DNA from: CAINFV01 sp964409235
GTDB taxonomy: Bacteria > Chlamydiota > Chlamydiia > Chlamydiales > FEN-1388
Length of the DNA: 11,612 nucleotides
Assembly (NCBI GenBank): GCA_964409235.1
Contig: CAYPCN010000031.1
Coordinates: forward strand, 1 to 11,612
Direction of reading: 5' to 3'
Shown: positions 1-6,168 of the stretch, one piece after another
How positions within the stretch are numbered: the first letter of the stretch is position 1
How the letters are laid out: each line of letters starts with the position of its first letter
Notes under the pieces: generated by a model
Databases searched by the model: none
What the model was told of the DNA's origin: nothing
The model's input: the letters and a program-made list of their open reading frames with translations, nothing else
Translations under genes and position numbers: made by a program

Positions 1-65
1 CGCGGCAAAGAACGAAATTCGTTGGGATCCGCATGACCTACGGATTTTAGAAGGTGGTACAGCTA

Positions 66-1574
66 CTACGTACCCGGTTTGCATTTCAAATGCGCAAGGA
101 AGAAACCGAGCTTCCAAGAATCCGTATGGTCTTCATGCGAGCCCTCCGACAGCATAAGCTCTGCTCTGCCTTGCGCAGCAGAAGATAATGCAGCATGTAG
201 AGAGTAGATCGTGTTGCTGTGGGATGCCTTTCCTCGCAAGACACTCATGAACCTGTCTTGAGAGGCTCCTAAGAAAAGATAGCGCGTGCGTTGGAATTGT
301 GGCTTACCGGCTACCTCTCGAAGTTTCGCCACGTTGTCTAATCGATCGCAGCCAGGAGCCCCACGCTCTGCTTTGGCGTGCATAGTGACAGTGTCTCGCA
401 CGAAGCGGCATAAAAACTGAGGAAGCCCGAAGTTTCGTGCAAAATTTTCAACCACCGCCCCCATATCAGTAAACGTTCGATCGAGGACAATAATGTCCAT
501 GTGTAGCCCCTCGGTGTTGCCGACAGCCTGAGCAAAGTTCAATGCTTGAGCACCGCCAAGAGAGTATCCAAAGACAGACACACGAGTGACGCCAAGGGCT
601 TTGAGGAACTCCGCATCCGCCTGCGCATCCTCTCGCATTGCTTGTTCGTTGCAAGGAGTGGATTTGTCCACATATCCTTGTCCCCTCCCCTTCCCACAAA
701 TGACATGATCTCCAGCATAGGAAGCTAAGAGGACGTTGTAGCCTCGTGCGAGGTACTCGCATGCAATACGATCTTCCGAGCTTCGATGCCCGCTATTGCC
801 ATGGTATAGAACAACAGTAGGACGATCCATGCTCTTGGGAACGTCACGAGCAAAGCATAAATCTCCATCGTGGTAGCGAAGCGATCCATCGCACTGGCGA
901 ACAGGGATGCGAACGACCACCCTGTTGTCATGAGGATATTGCTCATCTGTAATGGCGGTGCGAATATAGTTTTTGGTTTCGTTGATCGAGGGAGCAGGAT
1001 GTTCAAAATAGGATTCGCACCACTCTTTTTCATTGTTTTCGAGATGGAAAATTGAAGGCTGGGTTCGAAAAGAGGAACCATACACAAAACTTGAGCTCGC
1101 GAACCCAAGGTTGCGAAGAAGCCCTGCAACGACGGGAGAGTTTAAGAACCCCTGCACACTGCCTGTCAGCCGATATTGGTAGGCAAGTTGCGTACCAATA
1201 ATGGGCACCAGTTGAAGAGCGGCGATTCTGGCCTTGTGCGCCATAGATGCCGCCCATAACGCTGGCTGTGTCGACGGAATCTGGCTTGACGCGGTAGGAG
1301 CTGCTGCAGGCTCACTAGTGAGCGGCGCCACCCTATTGGCCAACGAGAGAGGGGCCTTCTTGGCTCTAACGGCAGTCGCAAGGCCCCTCCCAGCAGCGAG
1401 TGTTGAATAGTATGCCAGCTTCCCAACCCCTGACAGTATCGCCGGAGGCGTGGCCAAAAGGCCCAACAAGATCGCAACGCCATGCCCTTGAAAGATCCCT
1501 TTCATGCGTGATAGGCCAGGGGCCGGCTGCGAAGGTACGCTGGCTTCGTGCAGCTCTTGGGACGGCTCTGTCAT
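66..1574 (-). CDS. Alpha/beta hydrolase resembling the chlamydial CHLPS 43-kDa (DUF818) family
   Basis: The 502-residue product has an alpha/beta-hydrolase core in its C-terminal half. A strand ends in HGNSG (258-262), the usual oxyanion-hole region. The nucleophile elbow is GYSLGG with Ser338. Asp440 (GASQDRF) and His480 or His483 (EGSHEDH) are good candidates for the rest of the triad. The N-terminal 200 residues are different: a hydrophobic stretch at about 31-62 interrupted by a Pro-Pro turn, an Ala/Pro-rich linker (84-105), and a second apolar region (about 105-132). This suggests membrane association, with the catalytic domain held next to the membrane. I relate it to the chlamydial DUF818 proteins from the overall layout and the HGNSG/GYSLGG pattern, not from a search. 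The substrate is unknown; a lipase or esterase role is only a guess. The ATG at 1574 is preceded by AAGG about 7 bases upstream and lies 44 bases after the stop of the LOG-like gene on the same strand, so the two are probably cotranscribed. Confidence 0.85.
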   Translation of the reverse strand: MTEPSQELHEASVPSQPAPGLSRMKGIFQGHGVAILLGLLATPPAILSGVGKLAYYSTLAAGRGLATAVRAKKAPLSLANRVAPLTSEPAAAPTASSQIPSTQPALWAASMAHKARIAALQLVPIIGTQLAYQYRLTGSVQGFLNSPVVAGLLRNLGFASSSFVYGSSFRTQPSIFHLENNEKEWCESYFEHPAPSINETKNYIRTAITDEQYPHDNRVVVRIPVRQCDGSLRYHDGDLCFARDVPKSMDRPTVVLYHGNSGHRSSEDRIACEYLARGYNVLLASYAGDHVICGKGRGQGYVDKSTPCNEQAMREDAQADAEFLKALGVTRVSVFGYSLGGAQALNFAQAVGNTEGLHMDIIVLDRTFTDMGAVVENFARNFGLPQFLCRFVRDTVTMHAKAERGAPGCDRLDNVAKLREVAGKPQFQRTRYLFLGASQDRFMSVLRGKASHSNTIYSLHAALSSAAQGRAELMLSEGSHEDHTDSWKLGFFLAHLKCKPGT

Positions 1575-1618
1575 GACCTGCCTTAGATTGTTAGGATACG
1601 ACCTTTCTCTTCCATTGT

Positions 1619-3796
1619 TTACATCGACGCGATCTGACTGACATCGGCAACAAATCCCAATGGCTGAGGTAAGGCCATCTTGCCAATAGGAAGTCTTCCC
1701 TCAAAGAATCGACGATAAATTTCAAGGCCTTGCTGAGCTGTTTGGACGCAAAATAGACATCCCGAAACCCATTCAGAACCCTTAATCGTTCCTTGCTTGA
1801 GATTGCATTGATAGCGATCGGTAATCTTGCTCTTCCAATATTCGACATCACCAAACAACAGCACAGGAGTTGGAAAAATACACCCTACCTTCCTTCGCAC
1901 TTCCTCAAGGCAAAATTCAAAATCCGTGCCGATGCCTCCCGTCACAAAAATAGGGAAATCAAGGTTGAACGCTGCCTGACGTTCGACGAGCTCCTTGAGT
2001 CGATACGTCATCTTCGCTTCTACATATGGATTTTGCTCTTGCTCATTGACAGCCGCCCCACTTTTCAATCGGAAATCGGCGATATTGGCGCAGGAAAGGA
2101 TGCCCAGCTCTTTCGCCACTTTGTTGGCGAGTTCCATCGCCCCAGGCCCCCCTCCCGTGACAAGAGCAAGAGGGGTGTCCTTAGAAAGTAAGGGATGGTG
2201 GACGGTTTCCCGCATAGCGAGAATTCCCGAGAGGAGATCAGCAAGCTCAGCTTCGAAAGCCCCGACGATGAGGTTGGAGCCGTACACGCCGAAGACCGTT
2301 GCCTTCAAATACATATCAATCTGGTGAAGAGGGACGAACATTCCAGTCTCACGATGAGGCTTTTGGATATATTGCAAGACTTGGTTCGTTCGCTCGTCGA
2401 CCCAGAACACAGGCATTCCGAATGTATGAAGATCATTGAGGAGCGCCCGATCTTCACTCGAGAAAAAATCCCCGTGTGAACGAGAAGGATATCGGAAATA
2501 GATTCCCTTCAAGCAGCGCGACACCTCTTCACTGAGGAGCATGCGCTTCATGATCGGCGATGGGAAATAGCGAGTGAGGAGAATCCCCTGACTGGTGATT
2601 TGTCCTTTTTCTATAGCGTTTAAAAATGGATAGGAAGGCTGTTGGACGATAAATCGCTCGACGAGCATCGCTTGCCGCAGACCATGCCCTACGCCTGGAA
2701 GTTCGTGAAAAATGGGATCCCGAGCAATCCAGTCATCAGCAGTCAATGTGGTACATTGGTGACCTTTGACGATGTAGACAGCGGCACGCAAATCCTGTGG
2801 TTGAGGAGCTGTTTCAAACGCCTTGATGAGAACGGAAGGGTCTTCAAGGCATGTTTGGAGCTGATCTCTGTCTGTAAAAAAGACGTTCTCTCGATAGGGT
2901 TCAAGCGTGTAAAACTCAAGTGGGATATCTGTAACCTCTCTCTTGGAATCTCCTTTGAGTTCATAGATATCTCCCGACGCCTCGGTGTCTGGCTGCAACA
3001 CTGAAGCCGAGGTATGGGTGTATCCTGGAGAAAGGAGCTCATCGACGACATGGGCAAAAACAGTGCGAATGTGAAGCGGTGGTGTTTTGACGAGGAGGAT
3101 GTCACCTTCGGCAACGTTTCGTGGCGCCCCTTCGATCCATATTTGATGCAAGCGGAGAAGATCTCTGGATTTATAGCATTGCTGAGTGGCCTTGGCCAGC
3201 GTTGGCAAAAAGCCGAAGATCGAGGAGTCATACGCCACTTTGCCATTGAGGAGGGAAAGGTAGGCAATGGCTCGGCCATCGACGGTGTCGAGGATCAAGG
3301 AGTCGCTGCCATGGAGAGTTCCAAGAGAAAGCAGGGGGCTCCCCCACCGGTCCGATCGGCCAAACATACGAGTGATGTAATCTGGGTCTCGAACACGACG
3401 GCGATCATCTTTTGCGAACAGCTTGCCAATCCATGCGCCTGGTCTCAACAATCCCAAGAGTTCTTTCCCAATCGGCCCTAGAGCATCAATGCGAACGCGG
3501 ACTCGAGCTTTTCCTTCGGCCTTATTCAGGAGATACTCAAGGCCCGTGATATTCAACCCTGCCTGCGCAAGAACGCTCTTGCCGTTGAAGAACAGAAGAC
3601 TGCGATCAATCTCGTACCCCACAAACCAGGGGCTGATGTTTTCAAAGAGGACATCAGCTTCTGCTGACACGTCCGAAATGTGCTGGAGCGACTCAACGCG
3701 GCCATCCGGCGAAGCAAGATCATGCGAGGGGTCTTCGACTCGATGCTTCATCAAATTGACGGCAAGGAAACCAAGTCCTTGAGGGCTTGGAGGCAT
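1619..3796 (-). CDS. Large protein with C-terminal LOG-like (lysine-decarboxylase-fold) nucleotide-binding domain
   Basis: The 725-residue product carries a Rossmann-type domain of the LOG / 'possible lysine decarboxylase' superfamily at about 500-700. The two signature blocks are visible: GGGPGAMELAN (548-558) and TGGIGTDFEFCLEE (619-632). The latter corresponds to the PGGxGTxxE motif of cytokinin-activating LOG and PpnN nucleotide phosphoribohydrolases, with Thr instead of the first Pro. An Arg-rich segment between them (MTYRLKELVERQ, 596-607) fits the family. The first 500 residues match nothing I recognise and have no obvious membrane segment. LOG proteins are usually about 180-250 residues and PpnN about 450, so this is an unusually large architecture. 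Hydrolysis of a nucleotide 5'-monophosphate N-glycosidic bond is the family's known reaction, but activity here is inferred. The start is well supported: TAAGGAG lies 5 bases before the ATG and overlaps the TAA of the upstream gene remnant. The alpha/beta hydrolase follows 44 bases later. Confidence 0.85.
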   Translation of the reverse strand: MPPSPQGLGFLAVNLMKHRVEDPSHDLASPDGRVESLQHISDVSAEADVLFENISPWFVGYEIDRSLLFFNGKSVLAQAGLNITGLEYLLNKAEGKARVRVRIDALGPIGKELLGLLRPGAWIGKLFAKDDRRRVRDPDYITRMFGRSDRWGSPLLSLGTLHGSDSLILDTVDGRAIAYLSLLNGKVAYDSSIFGFLPTLAKATQQCYKSRDLLRLHQIWIEGAPRNVAEGDILLVKTPPLHIRTVFAHVVDELLSPGYTHTSASVLQPDTEASGDIYELKGDSKREVTDIPLEFYTLEPYRENVFFTDRDQLQTCLEDPSVLIKAFETAPQPQDLRAAVYIVKGHQCTTLTADDWIARDPIFHELPGVGHGLRQAMLVERFIVQQPSYPFLNAIEKGQITSQGILLTRYFPSPIMKRMLLSEEVSRCLKGIYFRYPSRSHGDFFSSEDRALLNDLHTFGMPVFWVDERTNQVLQYIQKPHRETGMFVPLHQIDMYLKATVFGVYGSNLIVGAFEAELADLLSGILAMRETVHHPLLSKDTPLALVTGGGPGAMELANKVAKELGILSCANIADFRLKSGAAVNEQEQNPYVEAKMTYRLKELVERQAAFNLDFPIFVTGGIGTDFEFCLEEVRRKVGCIFPTPVLLFGDVEYWKSKITDRYQCNLKQGTIKGSEWVSGCLFCVQTAQQGLEIYRRFFEGRLPIGKMALPQPLGFVADVSQIASM

Positions 3797-3808
3797 TGCC
3801 GCTCCTTA
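3787..3808 (-). promoter_or_regulatory. Shine-Dalgarno of the LOG-like gene overlapping the upstream stop codon
   Basis: On the minus strand the sequence reads TAC TAA GGAG CGGCA ATG. The TAA ends the upstream remnant (3806-3808), and its last bases are part of the strong AAGGAG ribosome binding site, five bases before the ATG at 3796. This layout normally marks translational coupling in an operon. It is the best evidence that the remnant frame was once a real gene. Confidence 0.7.
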
Positions 3809-4085
3809 GTATTGTGAGTAAAAACGGTTTCTGTACAAATCCCGCCACCATGATAACGAACTGTCAGTGTAAAGCTTCTGGTCACCAGAGAGCAAGGAGT
3901 TCTCTTGTCTGAGCTGAGAGACGAATTTCTCTCCGTCTGCAACCGCTTCAGGAAGGGAAACTGGTATTTCAATCTTGTCCTTGATCTCCCTGATCCAAAG
4001 CAGATTCCCCTCGAGGGAATGCCGGGTGTAGACCTTGGGGAGAACGTCCTCGCTGCGACGAGTAGCGGAAAACTTTTTGGATGAG
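3806..4085 (-). pseudogene. 3' remnant of an unidentified gene truncated by a tnpB fragment
   Basis: An open minus-strand frame of about 90 codons ends at TAA 3806-3808, nine bases before the start of the LOG-like gene. Its codons read like real coding sequence: acidic and basic residues are mixed, and there is a plausible soluble segment (for example IREIKDKIEIP, and an aromatic tail SWWRDLYRNRFYSQY). There is no ATG within it. The frame happens to stay open across the junction into DNA that is clearly tnpB on the other strand, so the upstream part is antisense tnpB and not native protein. I read this as the C-terminal end of a gene whose 5' part was removed or displaced by the insertion. 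I do not recognise the family. The breakpoint near 4085 is approximate, taken from where tnpB similarity begins. Alternatively, a small gene with a TTG or GTG start could survive here, but no good ribosome binding site is seen. Confidence 0.5.
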
Positions 4086-4582
4086 GAAGGATTCGCCACG
4101 CATGCGATGCGTTTTTGTCCAAGCGGCGCCGCCTGCAGTCCAACGGTTCTCAATCGGCGAGACAACTGCTGAAGAAAATCTCTGGCAAAGAGGCACGCCG
4201 CATCAAGCATATCAATCACAAGGTGAGCAAACAGATTGTTCAAGAGGCCATACGCACCCAGGCAGGAACGATTGTGTTGGAAGACCTGACGAATATTCGT
4301 CAAAGGATTCGGACAGACAAAAAAGTGAGGAGCCGTCTTCACCGATGGGCATTTCACCAACTGCACACTCTGATCGAGTACAAAGCTCAAGGTCACGGTT
4401 TCCAGGCTCTCTATGTCAATCCCGCCTGGTCCTGCCAGACATGCTCCCTTTGCGGTTGTAGGGGTGAGCGAAATCGCCACCTGTGTACATGCTCTCGCGG
4501 GGACCAACAGCACAGCGACTTGAACGCACGTCGCGCTCTCTGTAGGTTTACCCGCATGACTCTACCATACCCTGTTGCTTGA
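4085..4582 (+). pseudogene. tnpB: 5'-truncated, decayed tnpB (IS200/IS605-type OrfB), C-terminal part only
   Basis: The plus-strand frame after the TGA at 4082-4084 encodes about 165 residues typical of the C-terminal half of TnpB. The pieces are a basic helix (SKRRRLQSNGSQSARQLLKK), the block SGKEARRIKHINHKVSKQIV, the RuvC-II glutamate in IVLEDLTNIR, the RLHRWAFHQL / IEYKAQ block, a zinc-ribbon region, and RuvC-III as HSDLNARRAL. Full TnpB is about 400 residues. The N-terminal half, including the RuvC-I aspartate, is missing, and its place is taken by an unrelated gene remnant read from the other strand. The zinc ribbon is damaged: the first knuckle CQTCSLCG is intact, but the second reads CTCSRGDQQH, where a C-x2-C-G pattern is expected. 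The only start is an internal TTG at 4115. No tnpA is present. It is therefore very unlikely to be an active nuclease or to move on its own. TnpB itself is known as an RNA-guided nuclease, the ancestor of Cas12. Confidence 0.85.
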
Positions 4583-4642
4583 TTTTTTCTCTTGATGGGT
4601 TGCACGAATTTCGCATGAGCATACGGTCAATTCCTCTCAAAA

Positions 4643-4660
4643 AGTACGCAAATAGTACGC
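4643..4660. repeat. Direct repeat AGTACGC x2, 11-base period
   Basis: AGTACGC occurs at 4643-4649 and again at 4654-4660, each followed by a short A-rich run (AAAT, GAAAT). The 11-base period is about one helical turn. It lies about 250 bases upstream of yebC. It could be a protein-binding site, or chance in a short A/T-rich stretch. Confidence 0.35.
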
Positions 4661-4756
4661 GAAATCGCCAGAAAAACCCCCAGATATTGATGAAAACCTG
4701 TTGGTGTGCTGTACACAACCATAAAAAACTTTTTTTGATCTCGTGAGGAGAAGTCT

Positions 4757-4805
4757 CTCTAGCACATCTTTGGGGCATGTCGCCCGCAAACAGATGTGTC
4801 TAGAG
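4757..4805. repeat. Composite inverted repeat (possible stem-loop) upstream of yebC
   Basis: CTCTAGCACATCT (4757-4769) pairs with AGATGTGTCTAGAG (4792-4805), giving 13 base pairs with one bulged T. Inside the loop GGGC (4773-4776) can pair with GCCC (4782-4785). The long outer stem and short inner stem suggest a folded RNA in the yebC leader or a palindromic DNA site. There is no T-run directly after either arm, so it is not a standard terminator. IS200/IS605 ends also carry imperfect palindromes, so it could be a remnant of the neighbouring element. Confidence 0.45.
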
Positions 4806-4870
4806 GACAATGTTCGTGAATCCATTGAGGAACCAGTTGTTGCAGTCAAGAGCATCGACCAGCTACCATA

Positions 4871-4902
4871 GGCCTCTAGCAGTTCCTCTAACAGCGGAGG
4901 CC
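4871..4902 (+). promoter_or_regulatory. yebC leader stem covering the Shine-Dalgarno sequence
   Basis: The yebC ribosome binding site GGAGG (4896-4900) lies five bases before the ATG at 4906. GAGGCC (4897-4902) is perfectly complementary to GGCCTC (4871-4876), so a 6-bp stem with a 20-base loop would hide four of its five bases. A second complementarity just upstream, GAGGAAC (4827-4833) with GTTCCTC (4882-4888), involves bases in the loop of this stem. Translational control is possible but inferred only from pairing. Confidence 0.4.
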
Positions 4903-4905
4903 GTC

Positions 4906-5631
4906 ATGTCTGGTCATAGCAAATGGGCGAACATTAAACGCCGCAAGGAAAAAAGCGATGCCAAAAAAGGAAAGGCTTTTTCCCGGGCTTCGAAGGAAAT
5001 TATTAACGCTGTCAAACTCGGTGGCTCCTCGGATCCCAAGACCAATAATCGACTCCGAATCGCCATTCAACATGCAAAGGAAGTGAATTTTCCGTCAGAA
5101 AACATTGACCGAGTCATCAAAAAGGCGTCGAGTGCCGATCAAGAGGCCTATCATGAGATTCAGTACGAGCTGTACGGCCACGGTGGCGTCGGCATCATTT
5201 TGGACATCATGACCGACAATAAGAATAGAATTGCCTCTGACATCCGAATTGCCACAAACAAGCGCGGAGGAACCGTCGCGGTTCCCGGGGCTGTTTCTTT
5301 TAACTTCGATCGAAAAGGCGTCATTGTCATCTCGAAACACCATGCCATCGAAGATGAGCTGTTTTCAGCAGTCACAGAAGCTGGCGCCGAAGATTTTTTT
5401 TCGGATGAGGACTCCTACGTCATCACCACAGCCCCGTCGGATTTGTATGCTGTCAAAGAAGCCGCCGAAAAGCTCGGGTTCAAAGCTGATGCGGCTGGCA
5501 TAGAAATGGTTCCAAAGACCTATATCGAGGTGCCGCCTGAAATTGCTGAGGCCAACGCAGCACTTATAGAATGGCTTGAAGGCATTGAAGACGTCGACGC
5601 CGTATACCACAATATGAAGGGTGCGTCGTAG
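4906..5631 (+). CDS. yebC: YebC/PmpR-TACO1 family protein
   Basis: The 241-residue product begins MSGHSKWANIKRRK, the family's near-invariant N-terminus, and has the typical block ELYGHGGVGIILDIMTDNKNR beginning at residue 88. The length matches the usual 235-250 residues. Family members were long called transcriptional regulators. The mitochondrial homologue TACO1 is a translational activator, and bacterial YebC-type proteins have been linked to relief of ribosome stalling, so a cytosolic role on nucleic acid or the ribosome is expected. The start at 4906 is preferred over an in-frame ATG at 4810: the family begins exactly here, and GGAGG sits five bases upstream. The 32 extra residues from 4810 look like translated leader. 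It ends nine bases from the stop of the convergent acetyltransferase gene. The arrangement yebC - acetyltransferase - prfB is shared with Chlamydia as far as I recall. Confidence 0.96.
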   Translation: MSGHSKWANIKRRKEKSDAKKGKAFSRASKEIINAVKLGGSSDPKTNNRLRIAIQHAKEVNFPSENIDRVIKKASSADQEAYHEIQYELYGHGGVGIILDIMTDNKNRIASDIRIATNKRGGTVAVPGAVSFNFDRKGVIVISKHHAIEDELFSAVTEAGAEDFFSDEDSYVITTAPSDLYAVKEAAEKLGFKADAAGIEMVPKTYIEVPPEIAEANAALIEWLEGIEDVDAVYHNMKGAS

Positions 5632-5640
5632 CACCGGCTT

Positions 5641-6168
5641 TTACATGAACCGCTCCATAAAAATGCGCCCTACGTACTGATCCCCGTCCTTGATCCAATG
5701 AGTCTGGCATCCAAATTCTCGGAATCCGAACCTTTCATACAGCCTGATAGCAGGATTATCTTGGTATACTTGAAGATGAATCAGCTCGATATGAAAATGA
5801 TGCTTGGCGAGCCTCATGATAGAGCTTAAAAGAAAGGAGCCGATGGATCGGTTTCGATACTCTGGAGCGACGATCACCCCGAATTCCGTTTGATGGGCCA
5901 GTCGCTTGTACGCCTGAATATAGAGCGTCGCAAGGCCAACAGGACGCCCATCCATTTCTACAGTGAGGCTAGACCGGATGCGCGAAAAGGAAATCCATCG
6001 ACGAACAGCATCATCGATTTCAGTTTCCGAACTCATAGGAAAGGCATCTCGAACACTTGGATCCATGAGCCACTTCTTCAGCCATTCGGCGTCTTGAGGG
6101 ACAGTATACCGAATGGTCAACCCCGCGATGGGACGTATGTCTGGAATGTCTCGAGGATCTGATGTCAT
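5641..6168 (-). CDS. GNAT-family N-acetyltransferase
   Basis: The 175-residue product has the GNAT fold signatures. Motif A, with the acetyl-CoA pyrophosphate loop, is FGVIVAPEYRNRSIGSFLL (96-114; R-N-R-S-I-G corresponds to the Q/RxxGxG/A loop). Motif B is VYQDNPAIRLYERFGFRE (134-151), the usual 'N..A..LYe..GF' pattern. The first 25 residues precede the fold and are probably a flexible extension. It transfers an acetyl group from acetyl-CoA to an amino group on an unknown substrate. The ATG at 6168 overlaps the prfB stop as ATGA, so translation is probably coupled to that of RF2 and its level would follow RF2 autoregulation. A GNAT gene (annotated yhhY-like) sits beside prfB in C. trachomatis as I recall, so the pairing appears conserved. 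Whether the enzyme acts on a translation component is not shown by the sequence. Confidence 0.92.
   Translation of the reverse strand: MTSDPRDIPDIRPIAGLTIRYTVPQDAEWLKKWLMDPSVRDAFPMSSETEIDDAVRRWISFSRIRSSLTVEMDGRPVGLATLYIQAYKRLAHQTEFGVIVAPEYRNRSIGSFLLSSIMRLAKHHFHIELIHLQVYQDNPAIRLYERFGFREFGCQTHWIKDGDQYVGRIFMERFM

Larger units (their letters stand above)
4583..4905. other. Non-coding stretch between the tnpB remnant and yebC
   Basis: No convincing gene is seen on either strand over these 323 bases. Short open frames on the minus strand (for example 4637-4855 and 4548-4778) have no family features. The stretch holds a heptamer direct repeat (4643-4660), A/T-rich blocks (4721-4737), an imperfect composite hairpin (4757-4805), and the yebC leader with two mutually exclusive or stacked stems near the ribosome binding site. 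A weak promoter candidate for yebC is TTGATG (4687-4692) with TGTACA (4710-4715) 17 bases downstream; the -10 match is poor. Part of this stretch may be IS-derived, but no clear right-end structure of an IS200/IS605 element was identified. Confidence 0.5.

Noticed and set aside
11..23. AACGAA-A-TTCGTT inverted repeat at the left edge
   Set aside because: A one-base loop cannot form a normal hairpin, there is no T-run, and six-base arms are easily chance.
2743..3279. 178-codon minus-strand frame inside the LOG-like gene
   Set aside because: It is in another frame of a well-supported gene on the same strand, is Ser/Arg/Pro-rich, and has no recognisable domain.
4081..4461. 126-codon plus-strand frame over the tnpB remnant
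   Set aside because: It is in a different frame from the recognisable TnpB motifs and has no family features, so it is a shadow.
3806..4513. A single 235-codon minus-strand gene
   Set aside because: The half beyond about 4085 is antisense to clear tnpB coding sequence. Only the 3806-4085 part looks native, and the frame staying open across the junction is taken as coincidence.
4810..4905. In-frame N-terminal extension of yebC from an ATG at 4810
   Set aside because: The family begins with M-SGHSKWANIK at 4906, which has GGAGG five bases upstream. The extra 32 residues have no family match and overlap the leader stems.
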